This document shows positions 1 to 13,400 of a stretch of 64,000 nucleotides of DNA, in pieces (the stretch's first letter is position 1; the number at the start of each line of letters is the position of its first letter). Below the pieces are notes generated by a model. That model made no database searches, had not been told where the DNA came from, and saw nothing but the letters and a program-made list of their open reading frames with translations. The DNA comes from Aplectana chamaeleonis (taxonomy: Eukaryota > Nematoda > Chromadorea > Rhabditida > Cosmocercidae). Position numbers and translations under genes: made by a program. The DNA lies in assembly GCA_029168955.1 (NCBI GenBank), contig JAPDOI010001316.1, forward strand, positions 62,001 through 126,000, in the 5' to 3' direction.

Positions 1-3000
1 CGTCAATTTTGAAAAGTAGGAGTCATGAGAGTAGGATATTTGAATCCAGCGTGGTCGATTTACCCTGGATACTATTTTTCACCATCTCAGATGAACGCTG
101 AAGATCGCTACACTATACGGGATCACACCTTTCTCAGGTGTGGTCTCACCGGAAGTCGTCATATTTGAAAAGTAGGAGTCATGAGAGTAGGATATTTGAA
201 TCCAGCGTGGTCGATTTACCCTGGATACAAATTTTCACCATCTCAGATGAACGCTGAAGATCGCTACACTATATGGGATCACACCTTTCTCAGGTGTGGT
301 CTCACCGGAAGTCGTCAATTTTGAAAAGTAGGAGTCATGAGAGTAGGATATTTGAATCCAGCGTGGTCGATTTACCCTGGATACAAATTTTCACCATCTC
401 AGATGAACGCTGAAGATCGCTACACTATACGGGATCACACCTTTCTCAGGTGTGGTCTCACCGGAAGTCGTCAATTTTGAAAAGTAGGAGTCATGAGAGT
501 AGGATATTTGAATCCAGCGTGGTCGATTTACCCTGGATACAAATTTTCACCATCTCAGATGAAAGCTGAAGATCGCTACACTATATGGGATCACACCTTT
601 CTCAGGTGTGGTCTCACCGGAAGTCGTCAATTTTGAAAAGTAGGAGTCATGAGAGTAGGATATTTGAATCCAGCGTGGTCGATTTACCCTGGATACAAAT
701 TTTCACCATCTCAGATGAACGCTGAAGATCGCTACACTATACGGGATCACACCCTTCTCAGGTGTGGTCTCAACGGAAGTCGTCATATTTGAAAAGTAGG
801 AGTCATGAGAGTAGGATATTTGAATCCAGCGTGGTCGATTTACCCTGGATACAAATTTTCACCATCTCAGATGAACGCTGAAGATCGCTACACTATACGG
901 GATCACACCCTTCTCAGGTGTGGTCTCACCGGAAGTCGTCAATTTTGAAAAGTAGGAGTCATGAGAGTAGGATATTTGAATCCAGCGTGGTCGATTTACC
1001 CTGGATACAAATTTTCACCATCTCAGATGAACGCTGAAGATCGCTACACTATGTGGGATCACACCTTTCTCAGGTGTGGTCTCACCGGAAGTCGTCAATT
1101 TTGAAAAGTAGGAGTCATGAGAGTAGGATATTTGAATCCAGCGTGGTCGATTTACCCTGGATACAAATTTTCACCATCTCAGATGAACGCTGAAGATCGC
1201 TACACTATACGGGATCACACCTTTCTCAGGTGTGGTCTCACCGGAAGTCGTCAATTTTGAAAAGTAGGAGTCATGAGAGTAGGATATTTGAATCCAGCGT
1301 GGTCGATTTACCCTGGATACAAATTTTCACCATCTCAGATGAACGCTGAAGATCGCTACACTATACGGGATCACACCCTTCTCAGGTGTGGTCTCAACGG
1401 AAGTCGTCATATTTGAAAAGTAGGAGTCATGAGAGTAGGATATTTGAATCCAGCGTGGTCGATTTACCCTGGATACAAATTTTCACCATCTCAGATGAAC
1501 GCTGAAGATCGCTACACTATGTGGGATCACACCTTTCTCAGGTGTGGTCTCACCGGAAGTCGTCAATTTTGAAAAGTAGGAGTCATGAGAGTAGGATATT
1601 TGAATCCAGCGTGGTCGATTTACCCTGGATACAAATTTTCACCATCTCAGATGAACGCTGAAGATCGCTACACTATACGGGATCACACCCTTCTCAGGTG
1701 TGGTCTCACCGGAAGTCGTCAATTTTGAAAAGTAGGAGTCATGAGAGTAGGATATTTGAATCCAGCGTGGTCGATTTACCCTGGATACAAATTTTCACCA
1801 TCTCAGATGAAAGCTGAAGATCGCTACACTATATGGGATCACACCTTTCTCAGGTGTGGTCTCACCGGAAGTCGTCAATTTTGAAAAGTAGGAGTCATGA
1901 GAGTAGGATATTTGAATCCAGCGTGGTCGATTTACCCTGGATACAAATTTTCACCATCTCAGATGAACGCTGAAGATCGCTACACTATGTGGGATCACAC
2001 CTTTCTCAGGTGTGGTCTCACCGGAAGTTGTCATATTTGAAAAGTAGGAGTCATGAGAGTAGGATATTTGAATCCAGCGTGGTCGATTTACCCTGGATAC
2101 AAATTTTCACCATCTCTGATGAACGCTGAAGATCGCTACACTATGTGGGATCACACCTTTCTCAGGTGTGGTCTCACCGGAAGTCGTCAATTTTGAAAAG
2201 TAGGAGTCATGAGAGTAGGATATTTGAATCCAGCGTGGTCGATTTACCCTGGATACAAATTTTCACCATCTCAGATGAACGCTGAAGATCGCTACACTAT
2301 ACGGGATCACACCTTTCTCAGGTGTGGTCTCACCGGAAGTCGTCAATTTTGAAAAGTAGGAGTCATGAGAGTAGGATATTTGAATCCAGCGTGGTCGATT
2401 TACCCTGGATACAAATTTTCACCATCTCAGATGAACGCTGAAGATCGCTACACTATGTGGGATCACACCTTTCTCAGGTGTGGTCTCACCGGAAGTCGTC
2501 AATTTTGAAAAGTAGGAGTCATGAGAGTAGGATATTTGAATCCAGCGTGGTCGATTTACCCTGGATACAAATTTTCACCATCTCAGATGAAAGCTGAAGA
2601 TCGCTACACTATATGGGATCACACCTTTCTCAGGTGTGGTCTCACCGGAAGTCGTCAATTTTGAAAAGTAGGAGTCATGAGAGTAGGATATTTGAATCCA
2701 GCGTGGTCGATTTACCCTGGATACAAATTTTCACCATCTCAGATGAACGCTGAAGATCGCTACACTATACGGGATCACACCCTTCTCAGGTGTGGTCTCA
2801 CCGGAAGTCGTCAATTTTGAAAAGTAGGAGTCATGAGAGTAGGATATTTGAATCCAGCGTGGTCGATTTACCCTGGATACAAATTTTCACCATCTCAGAT
2901 GAAAGCTGAAGATCGCTACACTATATGGGATCACACCTTTCTCAGGTGTGGTCTCACCGGAAGTCGTCATATTTGAAAAGTAGGAGTCATGAGAGTAGGA

Positions 3001-6000
3001 TATTTGAATCCAGCGTGGTCGATTTACCCTGGATACAAATTTTCACCATCTCAGATGAACGCTGAAGATCGCTACACTATACGGGATCACACCTTTCTCA
3101 GGTGTGGTCTCACCGGAAGTCGTCAATTTTGAAAAGTAGGAGTCATGAGAGTAGGATATTTGAATCCAGCGTGGTCGATTTACCCTGGATACAAATTTTC
3201 ACCATCTCAGATGAACGCTGAAGATCGCTACACTATACGGGATCACACCCTTCTCAGGTGTGGTCTCAACGGAAGTCGTCATATTTGAAAAGTAGGAGTC
3301 ATGAGAGTAGGATATTTGAATCCAGCGTGGTCGATTTACCCTGGATACAAATTTTCACCATCTCAGATGAACGCTGAAGATCGCTACACTATACGGGATC
3401 ACACCCTTCTCAGGTGTGGTCTCACCGGAAGTCGTCAATTTTGAAAAGTAGGAGTCATGAGAGTAGGATATTTGAATCCAGCGTGGTCGATTTACCCTGG
3501 ATACAAATTTTCACCATCTCAGATGAAAGCTGAAGATCGCTACACTATATGGGATCACACCTTTCTCAGGTGTGGTCTCACCGGAAGTCGTCAATTTTGA
3601 AAAGTAGGAGTCATGAGAGTAGGATATTTGAATCCAGCGTGGTCGATTTACCCTGGATACAAATTTTCACCATCTCAGATGAAAGCTGAAGATCGCTACA
3701 CTATATGGGATCACACCTTTCTCAGGTGTGGTCTCACCGGAAGTCGTCAATTTTGAAAAGTAGGAGTCATGAGAGTAGGATATTTGAATCCAGCGTGGTC
3801 GATTTACCCTGGATACAAATTTTCACCATCTCAGATGAAAGCTGAAGATCGCTACACTATATGGGATCACACCTTTCTCAGGTGTGGTCTCACCGGAAGT
3901 CGTCAATTTTGAAAAGTAGGAGTCATGAGAGTAGGATATTTGAATCCAGCGTGGTCGATTTACCCTGGATACAAATTTTCACCATCTCAGATGAACGCTG
4001 AAGATCGCTACACTATACGGGATCACACCTTTCTCAGGTGTGGTCTCACCGGAAGTCGTCAATTTTGAAAAGTAGGAGTCATGAGAGTAGGATATTTGAA
4101 TCCAGCGTGGTCGATTTACCCTGGATACAAATTTTCGCCATCTCAGATGAACGCTGAAGATCGCTACACTATGTGGGATCACACCTTTCTCAGGTGTGGT
4201 CTCACCGGAAGTCGTCAATTTTGAAAAGTAGGAGTCGTGAGAGTAGGATATTTGAATCCAGCGTGGTCGATTTACTCTGGATACAAATTTTCACCATCTC
4301 AGATGAACGCTGAAGATCGCTACACTATACGGGATCACACCTTTCTCAGGTGTGGTCTCACCGGAAGTCGTCAATTTTGAAAAGTAGGAGTCATGAGAGT
4401 AGGATATTTGAATCCAGCGTGGTCGATTTACCCTGGATACAAATTTTCACCATCTCAGATGAACGCTGAAGATCGCTACACTATACGGGATCACACCTTT
4501 CTCAGGTGTGGTCTCACCGGAAGTCGTCAATTTTGAAAAGTAGGAGTCGTGAGAGTAGGATATTTGAATCCAGCGTGGTCGATTTACTCTGGATACAAAT
4601 TTTCACCATCTCAGATGAACGCTGAAGATCGCTACACTATACGGGATCACACCTTTCTCAGGTGTGGTCTCACCGGAAGTCGTCAATTTTGAAAAGTAGG
4701 AGTCGTGAGAGTAGGATATTTGAATCCAGCGTGGTCGATTTACTCTGGATACAAATTTTCACCATCTCAGATGAACGCTGAAGATCGCTACACTATACGG
4801 GATCACACCTTTCTCAGGTGTGGTCTCACCGGAAGTCGTCAATTTTGAAAAGTAGGAGTCATGAGAGTAGGATATTTGAATCCAGCGTGGTTGATTTACC
4901 CTGGATACTATTTTTCACCATCTCAGATGAACGCTGAAGATCGCTACACTATGTGGGATCACACCTTTCTCAGGTGTGGTCTCACCGGAAGTTGTCATAT
5001 TTGAAAAGTAGGAGTCATGAGAGTAGGATATTTGAATCCAGCGTGGTCGATTTACCCTGGATACAAATTTTCACCATCTCAGATGAAAGCTGAAGATCGC
5101 TACACTATATGGGATCACACCTTTCTCAGGTGTGGTCTCACCGGAAGTCGTCAATTTTGAAAAGTAGGAGTCATGAGAGTAGGATATTTGAATCCAGCGT
5201 GGTCGATTTACCCTGGATACAAATTTTCACCATCTCAGATGAACGCTGAAGATCGCTACACTATATGGGATCACACCTTTCTCAGGTGTGGTCTCACCGG
5301 AAGTCGTCATATTTGAAAAGTAGGAGTCATGAGAGTAGGATATTTGAATCCAGCGTGGTCGATTTACCCTGGATACAAATTTTCACCATCTCAGATGAAC
5401 GCTGAAGATCGCTACACTATGTGGGATCACACCTTTCTCAGGTGTGGTCTCACCGGAAGTCGTCAATTTTGAAAAGTAGGAGTCATGAGAGTAGGATATT
5501 TGAATCCAGCGTGGTCGATTTACCCTGGATACAAATTTTCACCATCTCAGATGAAAGCTGAAGATCGCTACACTATATGGGATCACACCTTTCTCAGGTG
5601 TGGTCTCACCGGAAGTCGTCAATTTTGAAAAGTAGGAGTCATGAGAGTAGGATATTTGAATCCAGCGTGGTCGATTTACCCTGGATACAAATTTTCACCA
5701 TCTCAGATGAACGCTGAAGATCGCTACACTATACGGGATCACACCCTTCTCAGGTGTGGTCTCAACGGAAGTCGTCATATTTGAAAAGTAGGAGTCATGA
5801 GAGTAGGATATTTGAATCCAGCGTGGTCGATTTACCCTGGATACAAATTTTCACCATCTCAGATGAACGCTGAAGATCGCTACACTATGTGGGATCACAC
5901 CTTTCTCAGGTGTGGTCTCACCGGAAGTCGTCAATTTTGAAAAGTAGGAGTCATGAGAGTAGGATATTTGAATCCAGCGTGGTCGATTTACCCTGGATAC

Positions 6001-9000
6001 AAATTTTCACCATCTCAGATGAACGCTGAAGATCGCTACACTATACGGGATCACACCTTTCTCAGGTGTGGTCTCACCGGAAGTCGTCAATTTTGAAAAG
6101 TAGGAGTCATGAGAGTAGGATATTTGAATCCAGCGTGGTCGATTTACCCTGGATACAAATTTTCACCATCTCTGATGAACGCTGAAGATCGCTACACTAT
6201 GTGGGATCACACCTTTCTCAGGTGTGGTCTCACCGGAAGTCGTCAATTTTGAAAAGTAGGAGTCATGAGAGTAGGATATTTGAATCCAGCGTGGTCGATT
6301 TACCCTGGATACAAATTTTCACCATCTCAGATGAAAGCTGAAGATCGCTACACTATATGGGATCACACCTTTCTCAGGTGTGGTCTCACCGGAAGTCGTC
6401 AATTTTGAAAAGTAGGAGTCATGAGAGTAGGATATTTGAATCCAGCGTGGTCGATTTACCCTGGATACAAATTTTCACCATCTCAGATGAACGCTGAAGA
6501 TCGCTACACTATACGGGATCACACCTTTCTCAGGTGTGGTCTCACCGGAAGTCGTCAATTTTGAAAAGTAGGAGTCATGAGAGTAGGATATTTGAATCCA
6601 GCGTGGTCGATTTACCCTGGATACAAATTTTCACCATCTCAGATGAACGCTGAAGATCGCTACACTATACGGGATCACACCCTTCTCAGGTGTGGTCTCA
6701 CCGGAAGTCGTCAATTTTGAAAAGTAGGAGTCATGAGAGTAGGATATTTGAATCCAGCGTGGTCGATTTACCCTGGATACAAATTTTCACCATCTCAGAT
6801 GAACGCTGAAGATCGCTACACTATACGGGATCACACCTTTCTCAGGTGTGGTCTCACCGGAAGTCGTCAATTTTGAAAAGTAGGAGTCATGAGAGTAGGA
6901 TATTTGAATCCAGCGTGGTCGATTTACCCTGGATACAAATTTTCACCATCTCAGATGAACGCTGAAGATCGCTACACTATACGGGATCACACCTTTCTCA
7001 GGTGTGGTCTCACCGGAAGTCGTCAATTTTGAAAAGTAGGAGTCATGAGAGTAGGATATTTGAATCCAGCGTGGTCGATTTACCCTGGATACAAATTTTC
7101 ACCATCTCAGATGAACGCTGAAGATCGCTACACTATACGGGATCACACCTTTCTCAGGTGTGGTCTCACCGGAAGTCGTCAATTTTGAAAAGTAGGAGTC
7201 ATGAGAGTAGGATATTTGAATCCAGCGTGGTCGATTTACCCTGGATACAAATTTTCACCATCTCAGATGAACGCTGAAGATCGCTACACTATGTGGGATC
7301 ACACCTTTCTCAGGTGTGGTCTCACCGGAAGTCGTCATATTTGAAAAGTAGGAGTCATGAGAGTAGGATATTTGAATCCAGCGTGGTCGATTTACCCTGG
7401 ATACAAATTTTCACCATCTCAGATGAACGCTGAAGATCGCTACACTATACGGGATCACACCTTTCTCAGGTGTGGTCTCACCGGAAGTCGTCATATTTGA
7501 AAAGTAGGAGTCATGAGAGTAGGATATTTGAATCCAGCGTGGTCGATTTACCCTGGATACAAATTTTCACCATCTCAGATGAACGCTGAAGATCGCTACA
7601 CTATATGGGATCACACCTTTCTCAGGTGTGGTCTCACCGGAAGTCGTCAATTTTGAAAAGTAGGAGTCATGAGAGTAGGATATTTGAATCCAGCGTGGTC
7701 GATTTACCCTGGATACAAATTTTCACCATCTCTGATGAACGCTGAAGATCGCTACACTATGTGGGATCACACCTTTCTCAGGTGTGGTCTCACCGGAAGT
7801 CGTCAATTTTGAAAAGTAGGAGTCATGAGAGTAGGATATTTGAATCCAGCGTGGTCGATTTACCCTGGATACAAATTTTCACCATCTCAGATGAAAGCTG
7901 AAGATCGCTACACTATATGGGATCACACCTTTCTCAGGTGTGGTCTCACCGGAAGTCGTCAATTTTGAAAAGTAGGAGTCATGAGAGTAGGATATTTGAA
8001 TCCAGCGTGGTCGATTTACCCTGGATACAAATTTTCACCATCTCAGATGAAAGCTGAAGATCGCTACACTATATGGGATCACACCTTTCTCAGGTGTGGT
8101 CTCACCGGAAGTCGTCAATTTTGAAAAGTAGGAGTCATGAGAGTAGGATATTTGAATCCAGCGTGGTCGATTTACCCTGGATACAAATTTTCACCATCTC
8201 AGATGAACGCTGAAGATCGCTACACTATGTGGGATCACACCTTTCTCAGGTGTGGTCTCACCGGAAGTCGTCAATTTTGAAAAGTAGGAGTCATGAGAGT
8301 AGGATATTTGAATCCAGCGTGGTCGATTTACCCTGGATACAAATTTTCACCATCTCAGATGAACGCTGAAGATCGCTACACTATACGGGATCACACCCTT
8401 CTCAGGTGTGGTCTCACCGGAAGTCGTCAATTTTGAAAAGTAGGAGTCATGAGAGTAGGATATTTGAATCCAGCGTGGTCGATTTACCCTGGATACAAAT
8501 TTTCACCATCTCAGATGAAAGCTGAAGATCGCTACACTATATGGGATCACACCTTTCTCAGGTGTGGTCTCACCGGAAGTCGTCAATTTTGAAAAGTAGG
8601 AGTCATGAGAGTAGGATATTTGAATCCAGCGTGGTCGATTTACCCTGGATACAAATTTTCACCATCTCAGATGAACGCTGAAGATCGCTACACTATACGG
8701 GATCACACCTTTCTCAGGTGTGGTCTCACCGGAAGTCGTCATATTTGAAAAGTAGGAGTCATGAGAGTAGGATATTTGAATCCAGCGTGGTCGATTTACC
8801 CTGGATACAAATTTTCACCATCTCAGATGAACGCTGAAGATCGCTACACTATATGGGATCACACCTTTCTCAGGTGTGGTCTCACCGGAAGTCGTCAATT
8901 TTGAAAAGTAGGAGTCATGAGAGTAGGATATTTGAATCCAGCGTGGTCGATTTACCCTGGATACAAATTTTCACCATCTCAGATGAACGCTGAAGATCGC

Positions 9001-9672
9001 TACACTATACGGGATCACACCCTTCTCAGGTGTGGTCTCACCGGAAGTCGTCAATTTTGAAAAGTAGGAGTCATGAGAGTAGGATATTTGAATCCAGCGT
9101 GGTCGATTTACCCTGGATACAAATTTTCACCATCTCAGATGAAAGCTGAAGATCGCTACACTATATGGGATCACACCTTTCTCAGGTGTGGTCTCACCGG
9201 AAGTCGTCATATTTGAAAAGTAGGAGTCATGAGAGTAGGATATTTGAATCCAGCGTGGTCGATTTACCCTGGATACAAATTTTCACCATCTCAGATGAAC
9301 GCTGAAGATCGCTACACTATACGGGATCACACCCTTCTCAGGTGTGGTCTCACCGGAAGTCGTCAATTTTGAAAAGTAGGAGTCATGAGAGTAGGATATT
9401 TGAATCCAGCGTGGTCGATTTACCCTGGATACAAATTTTCACCATCTCAGATGAACGCTGAAGATCGCTACACTATACGGGATCACACCCTTCTCAGGTG
9501 TGGTCTCACCGGAAGTCGTCAATTTTGAAAAGTAGGAGTCATGAGAGTAGGATATTTGAATCCAGCGTGGTCGATTTACCCTGGATACAAATTTTCACCA
9601 TCTCAGATGAAAGCTGAAGATCGCTACACTATATGGGATCACACCTTTCTCAGGTGTGGTCTCACCGGAAGT

Positions 9673-10452
9673 CGTCAATTTTGAAAAGTAGGAGTCATGA
9701 GAGTAGGATATTTGAATCCAGCGTGGTTGATTTACCCTGGATACTATTTTTCACCATCTCAGATGAACGCTGAAGATCGCTACACTATGTGGGATCACAC
9801 CTTTCTCAGGTGTGGTCTCACCGGAAGTTGTCATATTTGAAAAGTAGGAGTCATGAGAGTAGGATATTTGAATCCAGCGTGGTCGATTTACCCTGGATAC
9901 AAATTTTCACCATCTCTGATGAACGCTGAAGATCGCTACACTATGTGGGATCACACCTTTCTCAGGTGTGGTCTCACCGGAAGTCGTCAATTTTGAAAAG
10001 TAGGAGTCGTGAGAGTAGGATATTTGAATCCAGCGTGGTCGATTTACTCTGGATACAAATTTTCACCATCTCAGATGAACGCTGAAGATCGCTACACTAT
10101 ACGGGATCACACCTTTCTCAGGTGTGGTCTCACCGGAAGTCGTCAATTTTGAAAAGTAGGAGTCATGAGAGTAGGATATTTGAATCCAGCGTGGTTGATT
10201 TACCCTGGATACTATTTTTCACCATCTCAGATGAACGCTGAAGATCGCTACACTATGTGGGATCACACCTTTCTCAGGTGTGGTCTCACCGGAAGTTGTC
10301 ATATTTGAAAAGTAGGAGTCATGAGAGTAGGATATTTGAATCCAGCGTGGTCGATTTACCCTGGATACAAATTTTCACCATCTCTGATGAACGCTGAAGA
10401 TCGCTACACTATGTGGGATCACACCTTTCTCAGGTGTGGTCTCACCGGAAGT
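9673..10452 (+). repeat. Local higher-order block in the satellite (468-bp period)
   Basis: Monomer variants at 9673, 9829 and 9985 form a distinctive series. The first has TTGATT plus TAC-TAT and TATGTGG; the second begins TGTCATATTT with CTCTG; the third has GTCGTGAGA with TACTCT. The first two types recur in the same order at 10141 and 10297, exactly 468 bp (three monomers) later. This is a recent multi-monomer duplication inside the array. Confidence 0.8.
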
Positions 10453-13400
10453 CGTCAATTTTGAAAAGTAGGAGTCATGAGAGTAGGATATTTGAATCCA
10501 GCGTGGTCGATTTACCCTGGATACAAATTTTCACCATCTCAGATGAAAGCTGAAGATCGCTACACTATATGGGATCACACCTTTCTCAGGTGTGGTCTCA
10601 CCGGAAGTCGTCAATTTTGAAAAGTAGGAGTCATGAGAGTAGGATATTTGAATCCAGCGTGGTCGATTTACCCTGGATACAAATTTTCACCATCTCTGAT
10701 GAACGCTGAAGATCGCTACACTATGTGGGATCACACCTTTCTCAGGTGTGGTCTCACCGGAAGTCGTCAATTTTGAAAAGTAGGAGTCATGAGAGTAGGA
10801 TATTTGAATCCAGCGTGGTCGATTTACCCTGGATACAAATTTTCACCATCTCAGATGAAAGCTGAAGATCGCTACACTATATGGGATCACACCTTTCTCA
10901 GGTGTGGTCTCACCGGAAGTCGTCATATTTGAAAAGTAGGAGTCATGAGAGTAGGATATTTGAATCCAGCGTGGTCGATTTACCCTGGATACAAATTTTC
11001 ACCATCTCAGATGAACGCTGAAGATCGCTACACTATGTGGGATCACACCTTTCTCAGGTGTGGTCTCACCGGAAGTCGTCAATTTTGAAAAGTAGGAGTC
11101 ATGAGAGTAGGATATTTGAATCCAGCGTGGTCGATTTACCCTGGATACAAATTTTCACCATCTCTGATGAACGCTGAAGATCGCTACACTATGTGGGATC
11201 ACACCTTTCTCAGGTGTGGTCTCACCGGAAGTCGTCAATTTTGAAAAGTAGGAGTCATGAGAATAGGATATTTGAATCCAGCGTGGTCGATTTACCCTGG
11301 ATACTATTTTTCGCCATCTCAGATGAACGCTGAAGATCGCTACACTATGTGGGATCACACCTTTCTCAGGTGTGGTCTCACCGGAAGTCGTCAATTTTGA
11401 AAAGTAGGAGTCATGAGAGTAGGATATTTGAATCCAGCGTGGTCGATTTACCCTGGATACAAATTTTCACCATCTCAGATGAAAGCTGAAGATCGCTACA
11501 CTATATGGGATCACACCTTTCTCAGGTGTGGTCTCACCGGAAGTCGTCAATTTTGAAAAGTAGGAGTCATGAGAGTAGGATATTTGAATCCAGCGTGGTC
11601 GATTTACCCTGGATACAAATTTTCACCATCTCAGATGAAAGCTGAAGATCGCTACACTATATGGGATCACACCTTTCTCAGGTGTGGTCTCACCGGAAGT
11701 CGTCAATTTTGAAAAGTAGGAGTCATGAGAGTAGGATATTTGAATCCAGCGTGGTCGATTTACCCTGGATACAAATTTTCACCATCTCAGATGAAAGCTG
11801 AAGATCGCTACACTATATGGGATCACACCTTTCTCAGGTGTGGTCTCACCGGAAGTCGTCAATTTTGAAAAGTAGGAGTCATGAGAGTAGGATATTTGAA
11901 TCCAGCGTGGTCGATTTACCCTGGATACAAATTTTCACCATCTCAGATGAACGCTGAAGATCGCTACACTAGACGGGATCACACCTTTCTCAGGTGTGGT
12001 CTCACCGGAAGTCGTCAATTTTGAAAAGTAGGAGTCATGAGAGTAGGATATTTGAATCCAGCGTGGTCGATTTACCCTGGATACAAATTTTCACCATCTC
12101 TGATGAACGCTGAAGATCGCTACACTATGTGGGATCACACCTTTCTCAGGTGTGGTCTCACCGGAAGTCGTCAATTTTGAAAAGTAGGAGTCATGAGAGT
12201 AGGATATTTGAATCCAGCGTGGTCGATTTACCCTGGATACAAATTTTCACCATCTCAGATGAAAGCTGAAGATCGCTACACTATATGGGATCACACCTTT
12301 CTCAGGTGTGGTCTCACCGGAAGTCGTCAATTTTGAAAAGTAGGAGTCATGAGAGTAGGATATTTGAATCCAGCGTGGTCGATTTACCCTGGATACAAAT
12401 TTTCACCATCTCAGATGAAAGCTGAAGATCGCTACACTATATGGGATCACACCTTTCTCAGGTGTGGTCTCACCGGAAGTCGTCAATTTTGAAAAGTAGG
12501 AGTCATGAGAGTAGGATATTTGAATCCAGCGTGGTCGATTTACCCTGGATACAAATTTTCACCATCTCAGATGAACGCTGAAGATCGCTACACTATACGG
12601 GATCACACCTTTCTCAGGTGTGGTCTCACCGGAAGTCGTCAATTTTGAAAAGTAGGAGTCATGAGAGTAGGATATTTGAATCCAGCGTGGTCGATTTACC
12701 CTGGATACAAATTTTCACCATCTCAGATGAACGCTGAAGATCGCTACACTATGTGGGATCACACCTTTCTCAGGTGTGGTCTCACCGGAAGTCGTCAATT
12801 TTGAAAAGTAGGAGTCATGAGAGTAGGATATTTGAATCCAGCGTGGTCGATTTACCCTGGATACAAATTTTCACCATCTCTGATGAACGCTGAAGATCGC
12901 TACACTATGTGGGATCACACCTTTCTCAGGTGTGGTCTCACCGGAAGTCGTCAATTTTGAAAAGTAGGAGTCATGAGAGTAGGATATTTGAATCCAGCGT
13001 GGTCGATTTACCCTGGATACAAATTTTCACCATCTCAGATGAACGCTGAAGATCGCTACACTATGTGGGATCACACCTTTCTCAGGTGTGGTCTCACCGG
13101 AAGTTGTCATATTTGAAAAGTAGGAGTCATGAGAGTAGGATATTTGAATCCAGCGTGGTCGATTTACCCTGGATACAAATTTTCACCATCTCTGATGAAC
13201 GCTGAAGATCGCTACACTATGTGGGATCACACCTTTCTCAGGTGTGGTCTCACCGGAAGTCGTCAATTTTGAAAAGTAGGAGTCATGAGAGTAGGATATT
13301 TGAATCCAGCGTGGTCGATTTACCCTGGATACAAATTTTCACCATCTCAGATGAAAGCTGAAGATCGCTACACTATATGGGATCACACCTTTCTCAGGTG

